Shown in pieces: positions 9,098 through 20,623 of a stretch of DNA of 64,000 nucleotides. The notes beneath the pieces were generated by a model that made no database searches, was not told the origin of the DNA, and was given only the letters and a program-made list of their open reading frames with translations. Location of the stretch: positions 310,001 to 374,000 of the forward strand of contig BCIO01000002.1 of NCBI GenBank assembly GCA_001599975.1, in the 5' to 3' direction. Position 1 is the first letter of the stretch. Every line of letters starts with the position of its first letter. The position numbers and the translations under genes are program-made. The stretch comes from Cystobasidiopsis lactophilus. Taxonomy: Eukaryota; Basidiomycota; Agaricostilbomycetes; Agaricostilbales; Chionosphaeraceae.

Positions 9098-11961
9098 ATG
9101 GACGACGCCATGATCTCGTTCGTGCTGCCTTTGATTGCTGGCGATTGCCTGTATTGAGACTGTTGCTGCTCCTAGACCCGGCGAGATCCAGGCCGAGCTC
9201 GATAGCCGTGAGTTTCCCTCGAATCGAAGCCCTCGTTTGGCTCGCCCCTGAATTTGATGGTGCTGACCCCACGGCCTCTTATCGTCCACAGTTAGGAGCT
9301 TGCGCCGTCGCTCCCTGAGCCAACCTTCAGAAGGCAGGCTCGACCCGGATCTGCCGCCCCCGTCGCCGCCCTCGCTGCCCGCTTCCAGCAGCGCCGGAGC
9401 AGCTGCGGTCGCCGCCATCAATGCTCGCCTCTCCCCGCCCACGTCGCCCACTTCGCCCTTGGGCCTGTCAACAGTGTCAGAGGTGTCGTCGGACAGCGAT
9501 TCGCCGGTAAGCGCCGTTAACGGGGGCGATGCGAGGGCAGGCTTGAATCTCACCTTTGTGCGCCGCAGCTCACCGGCGGACTGAACACGCTGTTCTGGCT
9601 GCCCGCCCGGCTGCACCCTGAGATTGCGCCGCAAGAGTTCAGGCAGTTCCTCTCCGAGCACACCAACCCGGAGAACCTCATGAAGCGCCATGGGAGCCTC
9701 GGCCGCCGCAAGTCGATGCTCAGCCGCCAGTACACGCCCTCCGCCTCCGACGCCGAGCCCTTGCCCGACTCGCTCCCTACGCCCACCAGCCCGGCCGGCT
9801 CAGATGCGGACAAGCTCACGCTCGCCGACCTCCAAAAGCTGGAGGAGCTCGCTCAGGCCGGCGTTGGTGGGGCTGCCGTCGACGATGGCCAGCTCAGGTC
9901 CATTCTGCAGCGCTCCATGAGCATGGGCACCATGCCCTCGACAGGTGCGTCTGACGTCCCATCTCTCTTGTCTTTGTGTGCGGTTTCAAATTCTACATGC
10001 CGTTGCTGCAGCAGGGGAGGAGCCCGACTCGCCGTTGATCGTACCGGCGCCAGGGTCCATCATTAGGCGCAACGCGCGCACCAAGATCCGGAAGCCCTCC
10101 CTGTTGGGCGAGTCGGCGGGCCTGAACAGGTCCACACGGCGCGCTGGCCGCCTCAGCTTTCCAGACCCCTCCTCGGCCGGCCCGTCTTCCGCGCCAGCTG
10201 ACACATCCGCTGAAATCGACAGCGATTCTCAGTCGGCAGGCGATGTCTCAATAGAGCAGGTGTCACCAGCGCCAAAGCCGGCCAGCCCAGAGCTTGCGCC
10301 GACGACCAACCAGCGGCCAGCGTCCACGCCGGTGCTCGCTCCTTTAGACACTTTCAATCTGCCGCCTCCCTCTTCCGTCTCCCTCCACACCCGCTCGTCG
10401 TCCACGGACAGCTTTCTGGACGCCTACCTACAACCTGCTTCGCCCGAGAATCGGACTTCTTGGCCTTCCGCAGCTTCGGCCTCCTCCCCCGAACTTCCCA
10501 TATCGTCCCCGTCCTCCTCCCTAGCCAGCTCCAGGCCGGCTTCCAAGTCGGTCGAGCACCTGCCCGTCCTTTCTCCGCTAGACACGGGCAGGCAGCCACC
10601 GCACTCTGCACCTCCCTCAAGACCCGCTTTGGTCGCACCACAAAACCTGCCAAAGTTCAAACCGCCGCCGCCAGCACCTACGCTGGTGCCTACCCCAGTC
10701 AATGCAAAACCGGAAAAGGGCGAGAAGAAGTCGGCCTGGGCCAGGCTGGTTGGCTCGCGCTCGTCGTCCAGCACGTCGCTGAAGGAGGACGCCGAGTTTG
10801 ACGATGCGGCCAGCGTGGCCTCCACCTCTTCCACCGTGTCTCTCACCGCCATTAAGAAGGGCAAGAAGAAGGCAGCTAAAGCGGCGCCGGTCGTCGTGCC
10901 AGAGGAGGAGTTCATCGCCGTGCCTAAGCGGAAGGACACGCCGCCACCCACTTCGAGCCGAGAGGGTGGCAGCGCCAAGGAAGGGTTCTTTGGTGGGCTG
11001 TTCGGTGGCAAGAAGAAGATGCACGACGTAGACAGCCTGGGCAACGTCGTGCCGCCGCCTTTGCTCCAGCCCGCCGCCCAGATCTCGCCCACCGCGTCCG
11101 GCATGATTGGCAAAGGCGGCCGCTACACCAACTTTTACCGGCTGCCCATTCACGTGGAACGCGCTGTTTATCGGCTCAGCCACATCAAGCTGGCCAACCC
11201 GCGCCGGCCGCTGTACGAGCAGGTTCTCATATCGTGCGTGTGCTGCTGCATCCCCCGCGAATTCCCGGTGCTTACTTTGTGATTGTTGTTGCGTGCCCAG
11301 AAACCTAATGTTTTGGTACTTGTCCATCATCAACAAGCCACAACAGCCGCCACCCCAACCAACGGCGGCCCCAGAACCGTCCTCCTCTTCCATTCCTTCT
11401 GGCTTGCCATACGCAGACGAAGCGCCACCACAGCACCAACAAGATGTGCCGCGCGCTGCTTCCCTCGATTTGGACCGCTCTCTGGCGTACGACGTTGACT
11501 ACGAAGCGTCGCCGGAATTGCCCCACCGGCAACCGAATGGTATCAACAGTGGCCACCACTCCCGGTCACAATCGGCAGAGGCCATTCTCAGTCCTATTGC
11601 CAGCGAAGGCCCATCCTCCCCGCCGCCGGCGCCACCACCACCAGCGCCACCGCATCACACCCCTCCAATCTCGGTCCAGCGAGTGCCGGCAGACACCGGC
11701 TTCGAGGTCATGCGACCTCAAACCTCGCCCGGCCGCTCACAGCCCGAACGCAACCGCACCCAGTCGTCGCCAGAAGCCAAACCTCGGGCGTCACTGCCGC
11801 CCCGGGGCGAGAGCCTCAACAGGAACAGCGACACGTTCCTCGTGACCTCTAGCCCCATGCTGTCTGAAGGGACCGAGCTCAAGCATGCGTGGCACAAGGA
11901 GCAGCCGCGGCCGGACCTGTGGCGGGCGGCAAGCCCGGTGGCGGAGGAGGGCCGTTTGTAA
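9098..11961 (+). CDS. ZDS1/ZDS2-family protein with Zds C-terminal domain
   Basis: Homologue of fungal Zds proteins, which in yeast bind the PP2A regulatory subunit Cdc55 and influence mitotic entry and exit and polarity. Early exons: 9098-9117, 9176-9207, then from 9292; the junctions give MDDAMISPGEIQAELDS followed by LRSLRRRSLSQ. A conserved N-terminal block reads LNTLFWLPARLHPEIAP. The long middle is Ser/Pro-rich and probably disordered. The C-terminal Zds domain is diagnostic: YRLPIHVERAVYRLSHIKL, then LYEQVLIS and, across an intron (about 11230-11301), NLMFWYLSIINKP. A Pro/Ser-rich tail follows to the stop at 11961. The GTTCGT donor of exon 1 matches other genes here. Confidence 0.85.
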
Positions 11962-12509
11962 TCGTACGGGCGCCGAGAGATTTGCAACTTGCTCTTGTTA
12001 CCACTCGTGTACACACCTCGTTCTGGCTTGCATATTCCCATAACCACGATCACCTCGGAACTGAGGCTGCGCGTGTTTGAACTTTGAACTTGAAGTCCTG
12101 GCTTGATCCGATTCTCTCCAGTTCGCGCTTCGACCCGGGCGTGAATTGCTCGCTTTCGTGTAAGCTTTGATAAGGCCGCCTACTGGCCGGCCGAATTGGT
12201 CTCAGAGACCTCTCCGAGTCGCCGTTGAGAGGAAGCTTCAAGCGGGGTTTTGCTGCCTTTATCATCTCTCTCTTCTTCATGACTCCATTGTCATCAGCTC
12301 CATCTGATGCTACATGAACGATGCTGTCCGCGCTGGAGGGCAGGCTCGCTTTGAATCGAAGGTGACGAGAATGAAACTTCCGAATGCCATTCCGACCGAC
12401 TCGAACATGCACCGGAGGAGTGCTGGCGCTGTCTCCCTCGCTCAGGCAACGACTATTCGTTCTCCAGCAACAAGGAATCCTCGCCGTCTTGCCTTATTCA
12501 TCAGAATCA
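11962..12509. other. intergenic, promoter and 5' leader
   Basis: About 550 bp between two plus-strand genes. Short open frames occur, but none has coding character or splice support. Likely ZDS 3' UTR and the promoter of the next gene. Confidence 0.6.
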
Positions 12510-14258
12510 ATGTTCAACAACCATAACCCTTTTCGGAAGGGAGGCAATGGCGGAGCAACGCCGCCCATTCATACAGGCGTAAGGCCCCGGATCCTGTTGC
12601 TTGCCCGTCTGGTCTCATCGCTTCATCGCTTTCGCAGCATATAGTCGCCGAGCTGGTGCGTCCTTTTCGTGCACCCCTCGCATTTAAGTGACTGATTTTC
12701 ATCCAGCACGACCCTTCACTCCATATGTATCTGAACAGTCAACAGAAGGGTCTCGTCGACCTCATTGGTCAATACTTTTCGACCAGCTTAGAACCGACCT
12801 ATCCTCTTCGGGTCTTTCATTTTCATTCCCACCAAGACGGACGCCGCTACGATCCGCGCATTTGCGATCACCGACTGAAGTCTTTTCATCTGCGGACCTT
12901 GATATACTTCTTGGGGGACTCGATTGACTTCATTGAGATCCAGTTTTCAATGGTGCGCCGGCTTTCCTCATCAATGGCCGTGCGACGCCTCTTCTCATTG
13001 CGTTGTCGTAGGGCATTGTGGATGTATTGCTGTTCATGGTTGATTCTCGCATTGAACACGACGCTTTGCCGCGGGTATTGGACCCCGCGGGCAACATCGA
13101 GCATTGCTTCCTCCGAGAGGCAGACGGAAGGCACAAGGTCTTTCTTCTCGCCAAGTTCAATTCAGACGTATGGTGCAAGCCATTTGTTCGGTTGAGCGAT
13201 TTGCTTCTTCTTGAAGAAAAGGTGCCGGTCATGCAAGGCTATCACGTCGAAACGCACCAACCTATCTACTATCACGAATCAGTCTGGCAGACACTTACTG
13301 GAGTAATGAAGCGGTTGCAATGGGACGCTCGACCAACTAGCGTGGTCGAATTCGATGGACAAGTCGTGGCCCATTTTGTTGTCCTCCTTTCTTGCTTGGA
13401 TGGACGGTTTCTCCTTGTGGCCTTCGGACTGGCCCATTCTGGATCTCGCGGGTAGGTACTGGACACTAACTTAAAGCGTACCTGATCCTAATGCACACTA
13501 TGCCCAGAGATCAATTAGCGGACAGGCTCGACATGGTGGCTCGGAGCAACGTTTTCCGACAGTGCCTCTTGCCTCGCATTTTCAGGAGGCCGGATGACCC
13601 ATTCAATTTCGAGAGAAACGTCTTGTACATCCATTACGACAAACAGGAGCAGGTTTGTCCGCAATCAGGCTGTTGCGGCGATGCCAAATTTGAATCACGC
13701 AACGCTCAATACCAATGCAGGCTCTCTGGTTGCTGGAGCAAGGTGCTCGCGTTAAAGCTAAGCAGAACGCAGTGAAGGTGAGCCAGTTTAACCTGTTATG
13801 CGTCCCCCAACAGTGTACACACCGACCTGGGCTCATAGGCGAAGCTCGCCCGCGCGTTTAGGCGACCTCGGCAACCCATTCAGGAGCCAAAGCCCGCAGT
13901 GAATATGGCTGTTAACGAAGAGCACCTCGATCACCGACCCGCACCGTTGCATGCCAACAATCTGTTCGGTCGTGCTGTCCTGGCCTGGGCACAGAAGCGC
14001 AAGCCAGCGGCGGCTCCTCACTATATGGAACGAGCATACTGTGACCTTCCCCGAAAAGAAGCCCAACACTATGCCAAGAATGCGCTGAACCGGCAACTTG
14101 CTTATGATCATGACTACGAGCACCATCCCCTACCTGGTTTTCGCCTTGCCTTCCCTCTCCCAGTGCACGATCCGCCTCCTTTTGCTCCCGAACACCCTGG
14201 GATCCTGAACCCGAACTCTTGGGGCAGCGATACGGATGCGGCCAACGCCAGCTGGTAG
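12510..14258 (+). CDS. unrecognised multi-exon protein, ankyrin-like features
   Basis: Not recognised. ATG at 12510 gives MFNNHNPFRKGGNGGATPP; phase-0 junctions then join HTG, HIVAEL and HDPSLHMYLNSQQKGLVDL, strong evidence for a real gene. Later exons read GIVDVLLFMVDSRIEHDALP, then DQLADRLDMVARSNVFRQ, ALWLLEQGARVKAKQNAVK, and a long C-terminal exon rich in Pro and His ending ...DTDAANASW. RATPLLIALS followed by GIVDVLLF, and later ALWLLEQGARV, look like ankyrin helices, which is only suggestive. One junction near 12.9-13.0 kb is unresolved: an in-frame TAG lies between two coding-looking blocks. The gene converges on PIF1. Confidence 0.65.
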
Positions 14259-14633
14259 ACCTCGCCGCATGGCCGAGGGCATGGAGACGTTGGTGAATGG
14301 GGGCAACTTCTTTATTGATGAATAGAACACGTCTATTCCAGCCTTCATCTGGCAACGGGAAGGCAAGGAGGCGAGATAAACGCTGCAAATGCATTTCATC
14401 ATTTCCGCGGGCGGGTCCCGCGAGCGTGCGTGTGAAGAGGACAAAGAGCGAAGGGTACGAGATACTCGTGCGCGTGGAAAGAAATGCTGTCTATGCTTGT
14501 TGATGCGAGATGGTTCGTATGCTAGAGCATCGTGTAAAGGGAGACCGGGGTGATCGACATCTTGAGAGGGCGCCAAACGGCGACAACGGGGTATATGGTA
14601 AAAGCTGGGCATTGATGATACAGTAGTGGAGGA

Positions 14634-16743
14634 CTAGGCGAGGGTTTGGAGCGATTTGGCGAACAGCTGGACTTTGGGGTGGCTTCGGACCTAGGATTCG
14701 CCACCGTGAGCTCACCACCACTGAAGGAGCAAGCCAACCGGCTGGACTCGTACCTTGCGCTCATCAAAACCCAGGATCTGCAGTGTATCCATGGAGGTAG
14801 CTCGGGATCTGGCCATGGAAAAAGTGAGCGTTTGCCCAAATGAGAACCAGGGAAGAGAGGGGCAAACGCACAAGGCGACGTAGGATTGGCCGGCCTCGAA
14901 GACCCTGTTCAGGTCGACCTTCACGCGAGTGAGGGTCTGTCCCTGGCTCTTGTGGATGGAGACGGCCCAGGCCAAGATGACAGGGAACTGAGAGGCCCAA
15001 GTCAGGACGGTCAGACAAAGACAGCAAGCGACGAAATTCTCGCTGCACTCACCTGCTTGCGGCGAGCCTTGATGCGGTCGCCTTGCTCGACCTTGAACTC
15101 TTCGCGGGCCAAGGGCTCAGGCGCCTGCTTGCGGCCATCGGGCAAGATCCAGGAAACCCAGGGCACCTCTTCGGTCGACTTCATGGTCTGCTTGACCATC
15201 TTGTCCTTGGAATGGGCCGGGGCGGGCATGCGTCCCGGCTGGGCCTCGTTGTCCTCCTCGTCGTCGGTGTAGNNCTCGGTGGCGCCGGGTGGAGCGAAGC
15301 GGACGACCTGTCCAACCGTGCCGTTGACCAAGTTCTCGTCCTTGTTCTTGATGAGCATGACCTGGGCGCCGACCTTGAGGACGAGCCTCTTGGGCGCCAT
15401 CATCTGCTCGAGCGTCTTCTCCCGCTCTTCAGGTGGCGCCTCGCCGCCGTCCTCTGCGCCGTATGACTTGGCTTCACCGGGCAGGCGGTTTAAACGAGAC
15501 TGGTTGGCCTGATCGACCTGCTGGCGCAAGGCGAAGAGCTCGGTGGGCTCGACGCCGTCGTTGGGGTAGTTGGGGGTGCGGGCGAGCGCTTTGAACTTGG
15601 AGATGGACTTGGAGGAGAGCTTGCCGAAGCGCATCTCGTTGAGCATGTCGATGAAATCGGTGTCCTTCTGCCGGAAGACCTGGGTGAGGTTGACGGTGTG
15701 CTGGATGGCGTTCTTCCACTGGTGGGCCTCGAACGCAAACTTGGGCGAGTTGTTCTTGGACACGGGGGGCAGCTGGAAGAAGTCGCCGGTAACGACGAGC
15801 TGAATGCCACCAAAAGGGCGGGTCTTGTCGCGGCGGAGGCCCTGGGCGACGGCGGCGAGCTTGTCGAACAGGTCGCCGTCGACCATGGAGACCTCGTCGA
15901 TGACGAGCACCTCGGTCCTTGTCCACCTGGACAGCGCCTTCTTGTTCTTCTTGACCTTGTTGACGAGCACATCGGCGGCCTCCAGGCCCAGGCCGAAGCC
16001 GGCGAACGAATGGAGGGTGATGCCGCCAATGTTGCAGGCGGCCATGCCGGTAGACGCCGTGACGGCCACCGCGCCCTCACGCTTGCCAAACTTCCTCTTC
16101 AACGACGCAATGATCTCCCGCAGCAACACCGATTTGCCAGTGCCTGTGCGTTGTCACCGCAGACCGTAAGAAAAACAACAAAAATATCTGTCAGGCGACC
16201 AAGGCATGAACGTACCTGCCGAGCCTGTGAAGAAGACGCTGGCCTTGTCCTCGACGACCATGTTGAGGATCTGCTGCTGCTCCTGGGAGAGGAGCACCTT
16301 TTGCTTGATGTTGAGGTTGGACGAGGTGTTGATGGTGGACCTGCTGGTGGAGGGCAGCGAGCCGGTGGCGGTGGACAGGGTGTGGTACACGCTCTTCTCG
16401 GAGATGACTTTGGCCTTCTTGGCTGGCGGGTCGATGGTGTCCCAGGGGAAGGTCCGCGTCTTGACCGGGGCCATGAACTTGGACTCCTTCTTGGAGCTCC
16501 AGTGGCTGCTCGACTTGGCCAGGTTGGTGCTGATGTTCGCTGCTGGCTTTGATGGCTTCTGCTGCTGCTGCTGCTGCGTCGCTGGCCACGCGGATTCGTC
16601 CAGCTCGTCTATGAAGCCTTGACAGCATAAACAACAAGCCGCCTTCGCACATGCAAGTCGCGCTCACCCGAGTCGTGATCCTTGCTGAAGGTGCGCTTGA
16701 TGCCGCGAAGGCCGCTGCCGTTCGAGTCTTTGGCACGCAGCAT
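14634..16743 (-). CDS. PIF1: PIF1-family DNA helicase
   Basis: 5'-to-3' superfamily 1B helicase that in fungi maintains mitochondrial DNA, limits telomerase and unwinds G-quadruplexes. ATG at 16743 ([19 protein letters not shown]). A polyQ run precedes the core. Motifs in order: Walker A split by an intron (FFTGSAG then [11 protein letters not shown]), [13 protein letters not shown], Walker [40 protein letters not shown] and [13 protein letters not shown] across an intron. The last exon follows a GTACGA donor and reads [18 protein letters not shown], the usual Pif1 tail, with the stop at 14634. Two undetermined bases at 15273-15274 fall in a loop after ...FAPPGATE and do not break the frame. 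It shares a short bidirectional promoter with NUP85. Confidence 0.93.
15273..15274. other. two undetermined bases (nn)
   Basis: The only N characters I noticed. They lie inside a PIF1 codon and keep the frame, so the gap length is probably right. They show that this is unfinished sequence. Confidence 0.95.
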
Positions 16744-16899
16744 TGCCTGTTGGACGTGCAGGGTCGAAAAACAACGAACTTGGGAGTAGGTCGGGAACAC
16801 CTGGGAACACCTCGGGGAACTTTTATGGTTCCCCTGTGCTGAAGCGCCGCACAGAGTTCGCTCAAGCGGCCAGAAGAGAGCCAGCGTCCAGCGCCTGCA
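16744..16899. promoter_or_regulatory. bidirectional promoter PIF1 / NUP85
   Basis: Only 156 bp separate the start codons of the divergent PIF1 (16743) and NUP85 (16900) genes, so both must start transcription in or close to this interval. It contains a direct repeat of CTGGGAACACC-like sequence near 16795-16815. Confidence 0.6.
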
Positions 16900-19351
16900 A
16901 TGGAAACGATCTACTTGGAGCCCAGCGACGACTCGAAGGGCGCGTTGCTGCCCGCGCTGTCCCCCAACTCGAATGGCCTCGCTCTCAACAAGGCCGGCTC
17001 CAACTCGCTCTACTTTGCCACGCACGACGGCTTCGAGGGCTACGACCGCGTCTTCCTCGTTGACACCTACCAAATCTTTGCAGGTGAGCACGGGAAGCCG
17101 GCCTTGAAAGCGAAGCAAAGTCGCTGAATCTCGCTCCTTCGCGCCCGAAAAGGCCTGCAAACGCTGGCCACGCTCAATGACGAGGACAATGTGGAGACCA
17201 GCGCTTTCCCAAGGATCGCAGCGCTCTTGAAAAACAAGCTGCTCGACCAGATCAACCGGTTAGAGGTGGGTTTCGACCTTTGCTCGATCCCACTCTTGGA
17301 TGGCGTCTCAATCACTTCAACAGGCCAAAGAGGACACGCCTATTGAGACGCTGATCTTCCTCAAGAACGTCTTCCAAACTTTCTACCTCTGCCAGATCCT
17401 CTACCTCCCTTCCGAAGAGTCTCAGTCGGCGGCCATTAACGAGGACCTCTTGCACTGGGTCAACACCTGCGACCCGGCCCCGTCGCGCGAGGAAGGCCTC
17501 GAGCTGGCGTCCATGGCTGAGCCCTACAACTCGGAGCTGTTCTGGTCCTACCTGCCCCGCTGCATCCTCCGGGGGCTCTTCAAAGCCGCGCTCACTTTGC
17601 TAGGCTCCCTGTCCGACCATCCCTTCGCTTTTGTTCGTAAAGCTACCCGCCTCACTTGCCAGCTCCTCACCGACTTCCCCCGCTCCAACACCTACAACAC
17701 CACTGCCGACTACGCGCGCACCTCGCACGCCTTCCGCCGCAACGTAAAGGACACGATCCGCGACCTCGAGCTCGAATTCGACGACGAGTCGCTCTGGCTG
17801 GCCCCTTCTTCTTCTTCCTCCAAAAAAGGCCGCTCCTCAAAATCGGCCCCGCCGAGCATGGTGTCGGAGGAGGAGCGGTTCGAGTGGTTCGCCAGGTTTT
17901 TGTCCCTGCTCAAGCTCCTCAACGGGGACGAAAGCGGGGTGATTGAGAGCGCCGAGGACTGGCGGGAGGCTCTGGCCGCCTATGCGTTGCTGGTCAGGCC
18001 CAGCTTGGAGCAAGAGGACATCCCGTGAGTCTTGCGTCTCACCTTCCCTCCTTTTTCGAATGTCAAGCTGACTTCCTTTTACGCACAGTGAAACGCTGGA
18101 GAAGATTTTGCAGTCCGAGCACTTGGAGGTGGACGAGGAATCGCCACTAGAAGTTGCTCAGCATGAGCTGTTACTCGGGCACACTGCGGAGGTGAGCCTC
18201 AATGTTGCCTTCTAAGCGATATACTTTCTCGATCTTTACTCCTTCCCACAGGCCATGTCAAAATGCAGCCAAGCCGACATCTGGACGGCCACGCACCTGG
18301 CCGACCTCCTCGAAAAGATCCAAGAGATGGAGCGTGACCCCGAGGCGACGCTCAGCTTCCGCGACTGGTTCATCTTCCGCTACGCCGACCAGCTCTACTC
18401 CGACCCCGCTCTTTGGCGCCTGGCTGTGCACTATCTGTCCTTTGTTGGGCCACAAGGAACCGAGCATATTCGCCAGATCCTGCTCCGAGTGCAATACGCC
18501 GACCCGGTCTCGGCGTCTCCAGCGCCAGGGCAAGAAGAGATGGACGTGGATGGAGCCATCAAAGAACCGGCGGTCGTAGAGACCACAGCTGAAGATGTGA
18601 TTCGAGCTTGCTATGATTATGGCTTGCCAAAGACAGCCAGCGAGATCTGCAAAGTGCGTTGCTGCCCCCTCCTTTCACGCCATCTGCTGGACTCACATGA
18701 TGCTCGACATCTACACAGACCATTTCGGACAAGCTGGTGCGCGCGAGAGAATACGGGCGAGCGGTCGCGTACGTGGTCCAATCGGAGGATCCCGTGCGCA
18801 TGGCCAGCATCGCCGAGGCCTTGGTGGACGAGTACGTGGAGAATGGCGCGGAAGAGTTTGCGCGACTGGTCGACGCCATACCAACCAAGTTGCTGCGACC
18901 CAACTCAGTCTCTGGCGGGCCAGACGACGCCAAGAACCTGCCGGTCGCCTTTGCCGACAAGATCGCCTTCCTCGCCCAATATCGCGACTTCCACGCCTTC
19001 TTCGCACAAGGTGCTCGTCTGGAGGCGGCCAAGCTGCTGGTCAGCATGCTCACCGCCGGCCTGCCGCCGAAGCGCTTCTACGGTGTCCTACTCCTCGACA
19101 GCGTGCCGCTCTTAGAAGACGACGACGTGCAGCTCGACACGCAAGAGACGTATGAACTCATGCGGTGCTTGCAAGACATCGAAGGGGCGGCGCCGAAAGC
19201 AGGCTACCTGGTGCCGCTGGGTCGGTTGGTGGCTGGCCAGGCGAAGGCGTCGGACGAGCAAGTGAGGGCCAGCGCGCTCCAGCAGCTCCAAGTTGTCAAG
19301 CTCGCGCTGGCGAGGAACCTAGGTCGCTGCTTGTCTCTAGGCGCTGTGTGA
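16900..19351 (+). CDS. NUP85: nucleoporin NUP85
   Basis: Structural subunit of the Y-shaped Nup107-160/Nup84 scaffold of the nuclear pore. The start is ATG 16900 (METIYLEPSDDSKGALLP). Exons are joined by short introns near 17083-17152, 17265-17325, 18026-18090, 18191-18253 and 18654-18720. The protein is an alpha-helical solenoid. Family landmarks are present: RYADQLYSDPALWRLAVHYL, the helix pair IASIAEAL-style repeats, AFLAQYRDFHAFF, and near the end QETYELMRCLQDIE, which matches the same position in animal Nup85. A Ser/Lys-rich insert (SSSSSKKGRSSKSAPP) sits in a mid-protein loop. Length, about 750 residues, is normal. Confidence 0.88.
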
Positions 19352-19547
19352 AATTGCACCATGAGCGTTCCACCCGCGCGTTTTGGCCGATCTTCGAGTT
19401 TCAAGGGTTGCTCTATCACGTCGATTCGATTAGGCCTTGGATCACCTCCAGTTCTTGAAAGCGTGAGTCTCATTACGACCAACCGAATCTGGCTAATCAC
19501 TTGTCCCCAAATGTTAGGGCAAAAGGATTCGAAACTCCTCAGAGAAT

Positions 19548-20529
19548 GAGCGGCCTGTTGACCAATGCGTCCGGCTGGGCGGCCTCCGCTCTGCTCACAG
19601 TTGGCGCAATCTGCCTGCTGGCTTTGGCAACCCGCGGAGTCGTGCAAGCGGGGATGGAGAAAGGCTCAAAACCGCGGAAAAGCAAGAAGAAGCGAAAGGC
19701 GCGCTCCAAGGAAGCAACTGGCGGCGCGAGCCCGTTGGAGAAGGACACGGCCGACGATAGCCCAGAAGAGGAGGGCAAAGAGGCGGCCAGTGAGGGCGTG
19801 CCCGGCCCAGCTCAAAGCCGGCGACCCCTGGCAGAGCGAAAGGCAATGGCGAAGAGGAGGAAGCAGCCGGCCGCCGTGCGAGACATGCTAGATCCCGACG
19901 TCGTTCAAGAGCCTTCTTATGCTCGTGTTGCTCGAGTCGGCGGTGAAGGGCCGGCGCTGCCCAAACCTGGTCAAAAGCCTACGCCGGCCCAAAGCAAGGG
20001 CAACATTTCGCCCTCTATTGCCTCTTCAAGTGGCGAATGGGAACGTGTGGATCCCAACAGCACAACAGATCCTCCCTCGGACCACAGCGAGTTCGATTAC
20101 GAGCGCCAGGAAGAGGAGCCGGCGTGGGAAGAGGTCCCTCAAAAGGCGCGCGTTGCCTCTCTTAGTAGGCCAATCACTTCGCCACGAAAGTCCTCTTTAT
20201 AATTGTTTGCTTCAACAGAGATTGGAACGAGCTCCTATGGCTCATCTGCGCCGCCTCCCGGTCGCACTGTGCCTGGTCTGCCGGCTCAAAGTCAGAGCAA
20301 GAAGGCGCGCCAAAACGCTGCTAAGAAGGCACAAGCCAAAGACGCCAGGCAGCAAGCTGAAGAAGAGCGGGTCAGGAAGCTCGAAGAGCATCGAAGGGCG
20401 CGTCAAAGTGAGCAGGGCCGCAAGAGTGCTTTCAAAAGCCAGAACGCGGGAGCCCGGAGCGAGTCCAAGGCGTTATCAGGGGGGATGCGCGCTGCCGTCG
20501 ACTCCCATGGAGCTCTCATTTGGGAGTAG
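19548..20529 (+). CDS. N-terminally membrane-anchored coiled-coil protein, unrecognised
   Basis: Not recognised. ATG 19548 gives MSGLLTNASGWAASALL, running into one hydrophobic segment (LLTVGAICLLALATRGVV), then a strongly basic stretch (KPRKSKKKRKARSK). This type I signal-anchor plus charged cytosolic tail is typical of ER or nuclear-envelope proteins. An intron with a GTAGGC donor (about 20165-20218) joins ...ARVASL to KIGTSSYGSSAPPPGR. A basic coiled coil follows (SKKARQNAAKKAQAKDARQ) and the protein ends ALIWE. It is rich in KR/E repeats, so similarity searches may return spurious coiled-coil hits. It lies between NUP85 and AFI1 on the same strand. Confidence 0.65.
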
Positions 20530-20623
20530 CTCGAAGGCCTTGCATGCAAACCCATTTATTTGGTCGCATAAAGCCTCGCCCAGCCAAAGCGGCGAACGCC
20601 CTTCTCTGTCCTCTGCGGCGGCC

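Noticed and set aside
9945-11100. Long minus-strand and alternative-frame open frames over the ZDS gene
   Set aside because: They are antisense shadows caused by GC-rich Ser/Pro codon runs; only the plus frame carries the Zds domain.
14712-14760. PIF1 ending with an extension LLLQWW at about 14712
   Set aside because: The frame continues, but a GTACGA donor and CTAG acceptor here give the usual Pif1 C-terminus ([15 protein letters not shown]) instead, so the extension is intron.
16560-16585. CTG-repeat tract as a possible unstable microsatellite
   Set aside because: It is a short run encoding polyQ in PIF1; similar short runs in TAF12 are ordinary for fungal regulatory proteins.
19360-19547. 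Small open frame between NUP85 and the membrane-anchored protein
   Set aside because: 62 codons without conserved features or splice partner; better read as NUP85 3' UTR and the next gene's leader.
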